A DNA stretch of 32,837 bases from Streptomyces sp. BV286. Lineage in GTDB: Bacteria; Actinomycetota; Actinomycetes; Streptomycetales; Streptomycetaceae. The notes below the pieces were generated by a model. It saw only the letters and a program-made list of their open reading frames with translations, was not told where the DNA came from and did no database searches. The stretch lies in contig NZ_JAHRIB010000193.1 of NCBI RefSeq assembly GCF_019090165.1, forward strand, positions 1-32,837. The letters run 5' to 3'. Positions 13,783-21,025 of the stretch are shown in pieces. How positions within the stretch are numbered: the first letter of the stretch is position 1; each line of letters opens with the position of its first letter. The translations under genes were made by a program, and so were the position numbers.

Positions 13783-14070
13783 GGAACCAGGGCGGGCCGC
13801 TCCCTTCCACGGACGGGCCGGGCCACTCGGGTGACCAGGCCGGGGCCACTCGGGTGATCCGAACGTGACTTACCCGTAAGGGAACGGTGAGCAACCGTTT
13901 CCGTTCGTCGCACGTCAAGTTGAGGGAAGGTACAGAGACCTGCCCCGGCATCAGGATGACCGGCCATTCTGATGGCGTACAAAGTCCTACCGCCCGGTTG
14001 CCCCACCCTTTCGCACCCCCCCTAGACTGAACCTCCAGCACAGGTGGCTTAACGCTCGAAAGGCGCCCCC
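13783..14070. other. intergenic region ftsK to RodZ-like gene
   Basis: No gene seen. It holds a 15-bp direct repeat GGGCCACTCGGGTGA at 13820-13834 and 13843-13857 (23-bp period), the palindrome CTTAC-CC-GTAAG at 13869-13880, and the stem AACGGT-gagca-ACCGTT at 13883-13899, which might be a weak ftsK terminator. AAAGG at 14058-14062 is the likely ribosome site of the next gene. Confidence 0.5.
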
Positions 14071-14916
14071 GTGTCCATCGGCAACTCCCCTGACGACAAC
14101 TCCCCTCAGGACGAGCGTCCCTACGAAGAGGACGATCGCCCCTCGATCGGCCGTGCGCTGCAGCAGGCGCGCATCGCGGCGGGGCTGACCGTCGACGACG
14201 TCAGTAACGCCACCCGGGTCCGTATCGCCATCGTGCACGCGATCGAACAGGACGACTTCGCCCCCTGCGGCGGCGACGTCTACGCGCGCGGTCACATCAA
14301 GACGCTCGCCCGTGCCGTCCACCTCGACCCCGACCCGCTGCTCGCGCGCTTCGACGCCGGGCACGGCGGGCGGCCCGCGCCGACCCCGGCGGCACCGATG
14401 TTCGAGGCGGAGCGGATCCGTCCGGAGCGCCGGGGCCCCAACTGGACCGCGGCCATGGTCGCCGCGATCGTCGCCGTGATCGGCTTCGTCGGATTCACGA
14501 TGTTCAGCGGCGACGACGGCAACGGCACGAAGACGCAGGTCGCCGAAGGGTCCACGCCCACCGCCAGCAAGCCCGTCAAGACCAAGCCGACGCCGACCAA
14601 GCCGCAGGACCCGAAGTCCGACCCGTCCGACAGTGCCATCGCGGCGGCTCCGCAGGACAAGGTGACCGTCCAGGTGACCGCCCCCGACGGACGCAGCTGG
14701 ATCTCGGCCAAGGACCACAACGGCCGGCTGCTCTTCGACGGCTTCCTGCAGCAGGGCGACTCCGAGACCTTCCAGGACAAGGAGAGGATCGACCTCGTCC
14801 TCGGTGACGCGGGCGCACTCCAGCTCTACGTGAACGGCAAGCAGATCGAGGACGAGTTCCAGCCGGGACAGGTGGAGCGCCTCAGCTACACGAAGGGTGA
14901 CCCCGAGGTCGGCTGA
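14071..14916 (+). CDS. RodZ-like membrane HTH protein
   Basis: A 281-residue bitopic membrane protein. An N-terminal HTH_25/Xre-type helix-turn-helix (about 25-85, IGRALQQARIAAGLTVDDVS ... YARGHIKTLAR) is followed by one membrane helix (about 125-146, WTAAMVAAIVAVIGFVGF), a Thr/Pro/Lys linker (147-195) and an extracellular DUF4115 beta domain (about 200-275). This is the layout of RodZ, the cytoskeleton-to-wall linker, although apical growth in Streptomyces does not use MreB for vegetative elongation, so the role is inferred. GTG 14071 has GAAAGG 7 nt upstream. The next gene starts 141 bp downstream after a strong hairpin. Confidence 0.85.
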   Translation: MSIGNSPDDNSPQDERPYEEDDRPSIGRALQQARIAAGLTVDDVSNATRVRIAIVHAIEQDDFAPCGGDVYARGHIKTLARAVHLDPDPLLARFDAGHGGRPAPTPAAPMFEAERIRPERRGPNWTAAMVAAIVAVIGFVGFTMFSGDDGNGTKTQVAEGSTPTASKPVKTKPTPTKPQDPKSDPSDSAIAAAPQDKVTVQVTAPDGRSWISAKDHNGRLLFDGFLQQGDSETFQDKERIDLVLGDAGALQLYVNGKQIEDEFQPGQVERLSYTKGDPEVG

Positions 14917-14988
14917 GCCGGGGCGGCCTCGCCGGCACGCACCGGCTGACGCGCGGCGGCTTCCGACCGGCCTTTCGGGCATGCGGGA

Positions 14989-15018
14989 ACGGGGTTGGCC
15001 AAGATCGGCCAACCCCGT
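14989..15018 (+). terminator. 12-bp hairpin between RodZ-like gene and rimO
   Basis: ACGGGGTTGGCC (14989-15000) pairs perfectly with 15007-15018 across a 6-nt loop AAGATC. There is no T-run. It follows the RodZ-like stop by 73 nt and ends 10 nt before the candidate rimO promoter element, so it probably insulates the two units. Confidence 0.65.
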
Positions 15019-15027
15019 CGACGTGGG

Positions 15028-15050
15028 GTGTCAGTGGGACGAAGTAGTCT
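15028..15050 (+). promoter_or_regulatory. PafBC/RecA-NDp-like promoter of rimO, leaderless
   Basis: GTGTCAGTG (15028-15036), 8 nt, then TAGTCT (15045-15050). Only the first base differs from the RecA-independent damage promoter TTGTCRGTG-N8-TANNNT. The ATG of rimO starts 7 nt after the -10, and no ribosome site is present, so a leaderless transcript is predicted. Confidence 0.55.
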
Positions 15051-15057
15051 TGAGCCC

Positions 15058-16539
15058 ATGCCTGAACGCCGTACCGTCGCACTTGTCACTCTTGGCTGCG
15101 CCCGCAACGAGGTGGACTCGGAGGAGCTCGCAGGCCGCTTGGAGGCGGACGGCTGGCACCTCGTGGAGGACGCCGAGAACGCGGACGTCGCCGTCGTCAA
15201 CACCTGTGGCTTCGTCGAGGCCGCCAAGAAGGACTCCGTCGACGCACTCCTGGAAGCCAACGACCTCAAGGGTCAGGGCAGAACCCAGGCGGTCGTCGCC
15301 GTCGGCTGCATGGCCGAGCGGTACGGCAAGGAACTGGCCGAGGCCCTGCCCGAGGCGGACGGCGTGCTCGGCTTCGACGACTACGCCGACATCTCCGACC
15401 GGCTCCAGACGATCCTGAACGGCGGAATCCACGCCGCCCACACCCCGCGCGACCGGCGCAAGCTGCTGCCGATCAGCCCCGCCGAACGGCAGAGCGCCGG
15501 TGCGGAGGTCGCCCTCCCCGGACACGGTCCCGCCGATCTGCCGGAAGGCCTTGCTCCGGAGTCCGGCCCCCGCGCGCCCCTGCGCCGGCGGCTGGACGGC
15601 TCCCCGGTGGCCTCGGTGAAGCTGGCCTCCGGCTGCGACCGGCGCTGCTCCTTCTGCGCCATCCCGTCCTTCCGCGGCTCCTTCATCTCGCGGCGCCCCA
15701 GCGACGTACTGGGCGAGACGCGCTGGCTCGCCGAGCAGGGCGTGAAGGAGGTCATGCTGGTCTCCGAGAACAACACGTCGTACGGCAAGGACCTCGGTGA
15801 CATCCGGCTCCTGGAGACGCTGCTGCCCGAGCTCGCCGACGTGGACGGCATCGAGCGGGTGCGGGTCAGCTACCTGCAGCCCGCCGAGATGCGGCCCGGG
15901 CTCATCGACGTGCTGACCTCCACGCCGAAGATCGCCCCCTACTTCGACCTGTCCTTCCAGCACTCCGCACCCGGCGTGCTCCGCGCGATGCGGCGCTTCG
16001 GCAGCACCGACCAGTTCCTCGAGCTGCTCGACACCATCCGCTCCAAGGCCCCGCAGGCCGGTGTGCGGTCCAACTTCATCGTGGGATTCCCCGGTGAGAC
16101 CGCGGACGACCTGGCGGAGCTGGAGCGCTTCCTGAACGGCGCGCGGCTCGACGCCATCGGCGTCTTCGGCTACTCGGACGAGGACGGCACCGAGGCGGCG
16201 ACGTACGAGAACAAGCTGGACGAGGACGTCGTCGCCGAGCGTCTCGCGCGCGTGTCCCGGCTCGCGGAGGAGCTGGTCTCGCAGCGGGCGGAGGAACGCG
16301 TCGGCGAGACCCTGCAGGTTCTGGTCGAGTCCACCGGCTCCGCCGCCGAGGACGAGGGCGCGTACGGCCGCGCCGCGCACCAGGCTCCCGAGACCGACGG
16401 CCAGGTGCTGTTCACGAGCGGCGAAGGACTGACCGTCGGCCGTATGGTCGAGGCGAAGGTGGTCGGTACGGAAGGTGTCGACCTGGTGGCCGAGCCGCTC
16501 CCGGGCTCGCTCGGGTGTACTGAGGAGGCGGCCAGATGA
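15058..16539 (+). CDS. rimO: ribosomal protein S12 methylthiotransferase RimO
   Basis: A 493-residue radical-SAM enzyme that methylthiolates an aspartate of ribosomal protein S12. The N-terminal UPF0004 domain carries cluster ligands C14 (LGCARN), C50 (NTCGF) and C84 (VGCMAERYG). The radical SAM motif is CDRRCSFC (C193, C197, C200) followed by IPSFRGSFISR. A TRAM domain closes the chain. The stretch between the two cluster domains (about 128-185) is some 40 residues longer than in E. coli RimO and Pro/Ala/Glu rich. ATG 15058 begins MPERRTVALVTLGC, the usual family start. The stop overlaps the pgsA start (ATGA), so the two are translationally coupled. Confidence 0.92.
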   Translation: MPERRTVALVTLGCARNEVDSEELAGRLEADGWHLVEDAENADVAVVNTCGFVEAAKKDSVDALLEANDLKGQGRTQAVVAVGCMAERYGKELAEALPEADGVLGFDDYADISDRLQTILNGGIHAAHTPRDRRKLLPISPAERQSAGAEVALPGHGPADLPEGLAPESGPRAPLRRRLDGSPVASVKLASGCDRRCSFCAIPSFRGSFISRRPSDVLGETRWLAEQGVKEVMLVSENNTSYGKDLGDIRLLETLLPELADVDGIERVRVSYLQPAEMRPGLIDVLTSTPKIAPYFDLSFQHSAPGVLRAMRRFGSTDQFLELLDTIRSKAPQAGVRSNFIVGFPGETADDLAELERFLNGARLDAIGVFGYSDEDGTEAATYENKLDEDVVAERLARVSRLAEELVSQRAEERVGETLQVLVESTGSAAEDEGAYGRAAHQAPETDGQVLFTSGEGLTVGRMVEAKVVGTEGVDLVAEPLPGSLGCTEEAAR

Positions 16540-17342
16540 CCGGAGTCCCGGCATCCGCGGCGGGCGGCACCGGTGCGCCCGGCACACGCGGTGCTGCGGG
16601 ACCTTCCGGTACGGGAACCTCCGGTACGGGCGCTTCCGGCGCCCGGTCGACCGGTGCGGGCGCCTCCGGTGCCCGAACCTCCGAAACGGCCGCTTCCGGC
16701 GCCCAGGGTCCGAAGACGCCGCGAGGCGGAAAGCTGACCGCGGTGGCCGTCGACCAGGCCAGTCTGTGGAACGTCGCCAATCTGCTCACCATGCTCCGGC
16801 TGGTGCTCGTGCCGGGCTTCGTGGCGCTGATGCTGGCCGACGGCGGTTACGACCCCGTGTGGCGGGCGTGGGCCTGGGCCGCCTTCGCCGTCGCCATGAT
16901 CACGGACATCTTCGACGGTCATCTCGCGCGCACGTACAACCTCGTCACCGACTTCGGCAAGATCGCCGACCCGATCGCCGACAAGGCGATCATGGGGGCG
17001 GCGCTGATCTGTCTCTCCTCGCTCGGCGACCTGCCGTGGTGGGTGACCGGGGTGATCCTCGGACGGGAGCTCGGCATCACCTGCCTGCGATTCCTGGTGA
17101 TCCGCTACGGAGTGATCCCCGCCAGCCGCGGCGGCAAGCTGAAGACGCTCGCCCAGGGCACGGCCGTCGGCATGTACGTCCTGGCGCTGACGGGGCCGCT
17201 GGCGACCCTGCGGTTCTGGATGATGGCTGTGGCGGTCGCTCTGACCGTCATCACCGGCGCCGACTATGTGAGACAGGCCATTGTGCTGCGGCGCCAGGGA
17301 CTGGCTGAGCGGAAGGCCGCCGCCGAGGAGGCGGAAGCGTGA
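16536..17342 (+). CDS. pgsA: CDP-diacylglycerol-glycerol-3-phosphate phosphatidyltransferase
   Basis: A 268-residue polytopic enzyme that makes phosphatidylglycerol phosphate. The CDP-alcohol phosphatidyltransferase signature is complete: D124-IF-DG-HL-AR then, after 8 residues, G141-KIA-D145-PIA-D149. Four to five membrane helices surround it. The first 65 residues are an unusual low-complexity Gly/Ala/Ser/Thr extension with TGASGAR-type repeats, not needed for catalysis. GAGGAGG lies 7 nt before ATG 16536, which overlaps the rimO stop. The other CDP-alcohol transferases (cardiolipin or PI-phosphate synthase) are possible, but position next to cinA favours PgsA. Confidence 0.85.
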   Translation: MTGVPASAAGGTGAPGTRGAAGPSGTGTSGTGASGARSTGAGASGARTSETAASGAQGPKTPRGGKLTAVAVDQASLWNVANLLTMLRLVLVPGFVALMLADGGYDPVWRAWAWAAFAVAMITDIFDGHLARTYNLVTDFGKIADPIADKAIMGAALICLSSLGDLPWWVTGVILGRELGITCLRFLVIRYGVIPASRGGKLKTLAQGTAVGMYVLALTGPLATLRFWMMAVAVALTVITGADYVRQAIVLRRQGLAERKAAAEEAEA

Positions 17343-17884
17343 CCTCCACGGCCGCCGAAGTGCTGCGACTACTCACGGTGAACGGTCAGACGCTCGCCGT
17401 CGCCGAGTCGCTGACCGGCGGTCTGGTGGCCGCGGAGCTCGCGGCGGTGCCGGGTGCGTCCAAGGCCTTCCGCGGCTCGGTGACCGCGTACGCCACCGAC
17501 CTCAAGCGTGACGTGCTCGGCGTCGACGCCACTCTGCTGGATCAGCGCGGAGCGGTGGATCCGCAGGTCGCGGCCCAGATGGCGGCCGGCGCGCGCACAG
17601 TGCTGGGCGCGGACTGGGGCATCGCGACCACGGGTGTGGCCGGGCCAGAACCTCAGGACGGGCAGCCGGTCGGCACGGTTTTCATCGCCGTCGAAGGGCC
17701 GTCCGGAGCGCTGAACGGAGACGCTCGTGGCCGGAAAGTGTCGGCGCTGCGGTTGAACGGCTCCCGGACGGAAATCCGTAAGGAGAGTGTACGGAGAGTG
17801 CTCGCACTGCTTCTGGAGCGGCTCGTGAGCGAACACGCTGGGAATGAGCGGGCACAGGATACGGAACAGAACGGGGGGTTTTGA
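17339..17884 (+). CDS. cinA: CinA-family nicotinamide-nucleotide amidohydrolase
   Basis: 181 residues covering only the C-terminal CinA/PncC domain, which deamidates nicotinamide mononucleotide to nicotinate mononucleotide in the pyridine nucleotide salvage cycle. The catalytic serine is in AESLTGG (S24); SVTAYATDLKRDVLGV and ATTGVAGP are the other conserved blocks. The molybdopterin-like N-terminal COG1058 domain of longer CinA proteins is absent. The GTG start overlaps the pgsA stop (GTGA) with GAGGAGG 7 nt upstream. The tail after about 160 is hydrophilic. Confidence 0.9.
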   Translation: MTSTAAEVLRLLTVNGQTLAVAESLTGGLVAAELAAVPGASKAFRGSVTAYATDLKRDVLGVDATLLDQRGAVDPQVAAQMAAGARTVLGADWGIATTGVAGPEPQDGQPVGTVFIAVEGPSGALNGDARGRKVSALRLNGSRTEIRKESVRRVLALLLERLVSEHAGNERAQDTEQNGGF

Positions 17885-17993
17885 TGTTTGCAGCCCTGAG
17901 TGAACACGACATCGCTCCCCGCACGGCCGCGGCGCAAGGCGGTACGGTGGGGCGTGAAGGATGCGGCTACGCGGTCCGAGGAGGGAGCCACCG

Positions 17994-18368
17994 ATGATTC
18001 TGCTCCGTCGCCTGCTTGGTGACGTGCTGCGTCGGCAGCGCCAGCGCCAGGGCCGTACTCTGCGCGAAGTCTCCTCGTCCGCCCGAGTTTCACTCGGCTA
18101 TCTTTCCGAGGTGGAGCGGGGGCAGAAGGAGGCTTCCTCCGAACTGCTCTCCGCGATCTGCGACGCGCTGGACGTACGGATGTCCGAGCTCATGCGGGAA
18201 GTGAGCGACGAGCTCGCTCTTGCCGAGCTGGCTCAGTCGGCAGCGGCCACCGGCCCCGTGCCCACGCCGGTTCGCCCGAGGCTCAATTCTGTTTCGGTGA
18301 CCAATGTGCCGCCGGAACGGGTGACCATCAAGGCGCCTGCGGAGGCCGTCGACGTCGTCGCCGCCTGA
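17994..18368 (+). CDS. clgR: ClgR-type transcriptional activator of clp/lon
   Basis: A 124-residue Xre-type helix-turn-helix protein (about 9-64: LREVSSSARVSLGYLSEVERG, AICDALDV). In actinobacteria ClgR sits just after cinA and activates clpP1P2, clpC and lon. The C terminus ends VDVVAA: in Streptomyces ClgR the last two alanines make the protein a ClpP substrate, so it is held low by the protease it induces. ATG 17994 is fixed by GAGGAGGGAG about 7 nt upstream. The 109-bp gap after cinA probably contains its own promoter (TACGGT at 17943-17948 is a candidate -10). I found no clear ClgR box there. Confidence 0.88.
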   Translation: MILLRRLLGDVLRRQRQRQGRTLREVSSSARVSLGYLSEVERGQKEASSELLSAICDALDVRMSELMREVSDELALAELAQSAAATGPVPTPVRPRLNSVSVTNVPPERVTIKAPAEAVDVVAA

Positions 18369-18417
18369 TGGCCTGACCCACGGGCTGGCGCCCCTGGGCT
18401 GAGAAGAACGTCGTGAG

Positions 18418-18472
18418 AGCCCCGGCCGGGGCTTCTCCGGGGAGACCCGGAAGGAGTGCGGCCGGGGCTTTT
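18418..18472 (+). terminator. clgR terminator region
   Basis: AGCCCCGGCC (18418-18427) can pair with GGCCGGGGCT (18460-18469) followed by TTTT. The left arm can also fold on itself as GCCCCGGCCGGGGC (18419-18432), giving two alternative hairpins 50 nt after clgR. Confidence 0.65.
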
Positions 18473-18682
18473 GCGCGCGGTCGGCGGCGGACCCGACTTT
18501 CGCGGCGGGCGCGTGGGTGGCCGCGTGGCCGTGTGGGTGGACGTGGTGCCTGAGCGGGGGTCGGTGTCGCGCGGAATCCCGGATGAGGCCACCGAGGTGC
18601 ATTTGTCGCGTTTGCCGGTATTGGTCGGGGCGGCCATGGTGGAGGGGCAAGGCCGGGGGTCGCCGCTGACCGGAGGATGTCG
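18473..18682. other. intergenic region before dpsB
   Basis: About 210 bp without a supportable gene. It contains the dpsB ribosome site GGAGG (18672-18676). TTGCCG near 18612 with CATGGT about 17 nt on could be a promoter, but the match is poor. Confidence 0.4.
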
Positions 18683-19153
18683 ATGTACGTCGTGAAGAGC
18701 CCGTTGTCCGATGCCGATCTGAAGACCGTGTCCGAGGCGCTGCAGGGTGCGCTCGTCGATCTGGTGGACTTGTCGCTCGTGGCGAAGCAGATCCACTGGA
18801 ACGTGGTCGGGCCGCGCTTCCGGTCCGTCCACCTCCAGCTCGACGAGGTCGTCGACACCGCCCGGCTGCACTCCGACACCGTGGCGGAACGTGCCTCCAC
18901 GCTCGGTGTCTCGCCGGACGGGCGGGCCGCGACCGTGGCGAGCAGCAGCGGTATCGGCGCCGTACCGGACGGGTGGGTAAAGGACACCGACGCGGTGGGC
19001 GCCCTCGTGGACGCGCTCGGCGCCGTGATCGGGCGGATGAGGAAGCGGGTGGAGGCGACGGGGGACGCCGACCCGGTGAGTGAGGACATCTTCATCGGGA
19101 TCACCGCTGACCTTGAGAAGCACCACTGGATGTTCCAGGCGGAACACGGGTGA
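18683..19153 (+). CDS. dpsB: Dps ferritin-like DNA protection protein
   Basis: A 156-residue ferritin-fold protein that oxidises and stores iron and condenses the nucleoid. The intersubunit ferroxidase residues are all present with canonical spacing: H38 (QIHWNVVG), H50, D65 and E69 (HSDTVAER), i.e. +12, +15, +4. ATG 18683 is chosen over ATG 18677 because GGAGG ends at 18676, giving a 6-nt gap. S. coelicolor has three Dps paralogues; the position in the clgR-to-recA interval fits DpsB. N- and C-terminal tails are short, so DNA binding through tails is probably weak. Confidence 0.88.
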   Translation: MYVVKSPLSDADLKTVSEALQGALVDLVDLSLVAKQIHWNVVGPRFRSVHLQLDEVVDTARLHSDTVAERASTLGVSPDGRAATVASSSGIGAVPDGWVKDTDAVGALVDALGAVIGRMRKRVEATGDADPVSEDIFIGITADLEKHHWMFQAEHG

Positions 19154-19592
19154 CTGCGGGGCTGCCGGGTGGCGGGTTCACACGCGGGCGCGGTACGGGA
19201 TGTCGGCTCTGACTCCGGCGTGGACGTCGGCTTCTGTGCGGGCTCGGGTGCCGGTTCCGGCGCGGGTTCGGTACGGCCGGCCGGGGTCCGAATGGGACCT
19301 TCGGGTGGCGGGCTCAGGGCTGCGGTTGGGAGCGAGGGTGCGGTCGGGCTCAGGGCTGCGGTCGGGGTCGAGGATGCGGTCGGGATTTGAGGGTGCGGTC
19401 GGGTTCAAGGCTGAGGTTGGGATTGAGGGCGCGGTTCGGGGCGGTGGTGGTTTCGGCGTCGGTTCTGGTTCTGGCGCGGGGCGCGCTGTGGTGGGGCCGG
19501 AGTCGAAGGTGCGCCTGTGGCGCCCCTGGTGTGCCGGTGCGCCCTGTCGATGTGGGAACGCGGCGGTCTAGCGTCGGGCTGGAGGCGGTGCC
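19154..19592. other. non-coding region with degenerate repeats
   Basis: No gene is supportable over these 439 bp. The sequence is G-rich on the plus strand, and reading frames through it give only low-complexity Gly/Ser/Val or Pro/Asp/Arg peptides. It contains the 18-bp tandem repeat listed separately and further GGTTCGG-like words on its left. Confidence 0.6.
19304..19448. repeat. 18-bp tandem repeat, eight units
   Basis: Eight consecutive units resembling GCGGTCGGGNTCNAGGNT begin at 19304, 19322, 19340, 19358, 19376, 19395, 19413 and 19431. All are 18 bp except the fifth (19 bp). The word GGGCTCAGGGCTGCGGT occurs twice, 36 bp apart, showing a two-unit duplication. Confidence 0.8.
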
Positions 19593-19871
19593 ATGAAGGG
19601 GCGGATGGGGCGAATAGGCCGGTGGGGGCTGGCTCTGGGCGCCGGTGGGCTGTGGTGGTGGGCGGTACTGCGACTGGCGTTCACCGCCGAAGCCGGAGTG
19701 CTCGAAGGGGCGGTTGCGGCCGGCGGGTGGGGGCTGAGCCTGCTTCCGGTGCACTGTGTGCCCAAGGCGCGGGCCGCTGGGGCTGCTGGATCGGACCAGG
19801 GGATGCGGCGAGCCTCGGAGGCATGGCGAAGGAGACGCGGGCCGCTCCTGGGGCGGGGTGAGTCCTTCTGA
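19593..19871 (+). CDS. small putative membrane protein, unknown function
   Basis: 92 residues, not recognised. The first half has two hydrophobic stretches (about 12-30, GLALGAGGLWWWAVLRLAF; about 38-55, GAVAAGGWGLSLLPVHCV), so it may span the membrane twice. The second half is basic and Ala/Gly/Arg rich and could be spurious extension. Support is GGAGGC 7 nt before ATG 19593 and strong G/C bias at third positions in the first 60 codons. Confidence 0.5.
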   Translation: MKGRMGRIGRWGLALGAGGLWWWAVLRLAFTAEAGVLEGAVAAGGWGLSLLPVHCVPKARAAGAAGSDQGMRRASEAWRRRRGPLLGRGESF

Positions 19872-20022
19872 GGTTGAGAGGTGCGCCGAGCGGGACTCCT
19901 CGCGCAACGCGCAACGGGCGACGGGCGAGGATCGAGGGGGCGAGGAGGCTCCTTGCGGGGAGAGCCGTTTGTGGGGCGTGGGGCTTGCCCGTGCGTCGGG
20001 CTTGCTGGTGGGTGCCTGCCCA
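19872..20022. other. intergenic between convergent small ORF and SDR gene
   Basis: About 150 bp; nothing coding seen. CGCGCAACGCGCAACGGGCG near 19907 is a short imperfect direct repeat. No clear terminator hairpin. Confidence 0.4.
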
Positions 20023-20787
20023 CTACCAGGGCATCGCCACGCCCCCGTTGGGGCGAAGGATCTGGCCCGTCGTGAACGCCGAGGCGTCCGAGGCGAGGTG
20101 CAGGACCGCGTGGGCGATGTCCTCCGGCTCGCCGACTCGGCCCAGCGGTGACATCCGTGCCATGAATGTCTCCGTCCGGGCCTGGGCCTCATCGTCGTGG
20201 CGGTCGGTCATCGGTGTACGGATCCAGCCCGGAGCGACCGCGTTGACGCGGATGCCGTGCGGTCCCATCTCGGTCGCCAGGGTCTTCGTCAGCTGTACGA
20301 CGGCCGCCTTCGCGGCTCCGTAGCAGAGCAGTCCAGGCCCGCCGGTGTCCACCGCCCCCGAGGCCATCGTGATGATGCTGCCGCGCGTGTCGGAGGCCAG
20401 CATCGAGCGGGCCGCTTCCTGGCAGGCGTACAGGACGCCCTTGAAATTGACCCCGAACACCCGGTCCAGGTCCTCATCACGGGTCTCCAGGACGGGGCTG
20501 CTGTGCATGATCCCGGCGATGGCGGCCATGACGTCCAGGCGCGCGCAGGCAGCGACCGCTTCGCCGAGCTGGAGGCGGTCGGTGACGTCGAGGGTGTGGA
20601 CGTGGGCCGTGCCGCCCTTGTCCTTGATCAGTGCGGCCGTCTCGTCGAGGCCCGGGGCATCGCGGTCCGCGCAGTGGACGGTCGCACCTGCCTCCGCGAG
20701 CAGCACGGCACAGGCGCGGCCGATGCCGCTCGCCGCGCCGGTGACGAATGCGGTGCGTCCGGTGAGGTCGTACGCCGTGACGGGCAT
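20023..20787 (-). CDS. short-chain dehydrogenase/reductase (FabG-like)
   Basis: A 254-residue Rossmann-fold oxidoreductase. The NAD(P)-binding motif TGAASGIG lies near the N terminus, HCADRD is the likely cofactor-specificity loop, AIAGIM takes the NNAG position, and the catalytic Ser and YGAAK (Tyr-x3-Lys) follow, ending with GQILRPNGG. This is a classical SDR; the substrate cannot be told from sequence (3-oxoacyl-ACP or a small alcohol/ketone are possibilities). ATG 20787 is chosen because a strong promoter places transcription at that A; the longer frame to 20823 would start inside the -35 element. The gene stands alone. Confidence 0.85.
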   Translation of the reverse strand: MPVTAYDLTGRTAFVTGAASGIGRACAVLLAEAGATVHCADRDAPGLDETAALIKDKGGTAHVHTLDVTDRLQLGEAVAACARLDVMAAIAGIMHSSPVLETRDEDLDRVFGVNFKGVLYACQEAARSMLASDTRGSIITMASGAVDTGGPGLLCYGAAKAAVVQLTKTLATEMGPHGIRVNAVAPGWIRTPMTDRHDDEAQARTETFMARMSPLGRVGEPEDIAHAVLHLASDASAFTTGQILRPNGGVAMPW

Positions 20788-20793
20788 GAGGGG

Positions 20794-20823
20794 ACGGTAC
20801 GAGTATTTCTGACGGGTCGTCAA
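20794..20823 (-). promoter_or_regulatory. leaderless HrdB-type promoter of the SDR gene
   Basis: On the minus strand TTGACG (20823-20818), 18 nt, TACCGT (20799-20794), then 6 nt to ATG 20787. The -10 occupies -12 to -7 relative to the A of ATG, and no ribosome site exists, so the mRNA is probably leaderless. Confidence 0.75.
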
Positions 20824-20899
20824 TTGGCTGTGGTGTGTGAGAAACGACGGGGGCTCTACGGCGCGGGGCGGTCGTGGTGGCTGCGGTGGCCGGCGGGGT

Positions 20900-20969
20900 G
20901 GGGTGACCGGCGTGGTCGGGGGGACCGGCTGGGCGGGGTGACCGTCGTGGTCGGGAGGACCGTTGTTGG
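20900..20969. repeat. two-copy 35-bp tandem repeat
   Basis: GGGGTGACCGGCGTGGTCGG... (20900-20934) is repeated as GGGGTGACCGTCGTGGTCGG... (20935-20969), matching at roughly four of five positions. It lies in the 238-bp non-coding interval (20788-21025) between the nei gene end and the SDR promoter. Confidence 0.65.
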
Positions 20970-21025
20970 GTTGGTTCGCGGGCCGGGGAGTGGTCTGCCG
21001 TCACCTGTGTGTGCTCAGGGCGGTG

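Noticed and set aside
15031..16587. 518-codon minus-strand frame opposite rimO
   Set aside because: Shadow of the well-supported RimO gene; no ribosome site and no recognisable domain.
17885..17993. ClgR box (GTTCGC-N5-GCGAAC) before clgR
   Set aside because: No sequence in the gap matches both halves; the best candidates miss several positions.
18604..18625. TTGTCGCGT before dpsB as a PafBC site
   Set aside because: The second half does not fit TTGTCRGTG and no TANNNT follows at 8 nt.
19178..19408. Minus-strand Pro/Asp/Arg repeat peptide
   Set aside because: Simple translation of the 18-bp DNA repeat; no start signal, no conserved features and frame broken by the 19-bp unit.
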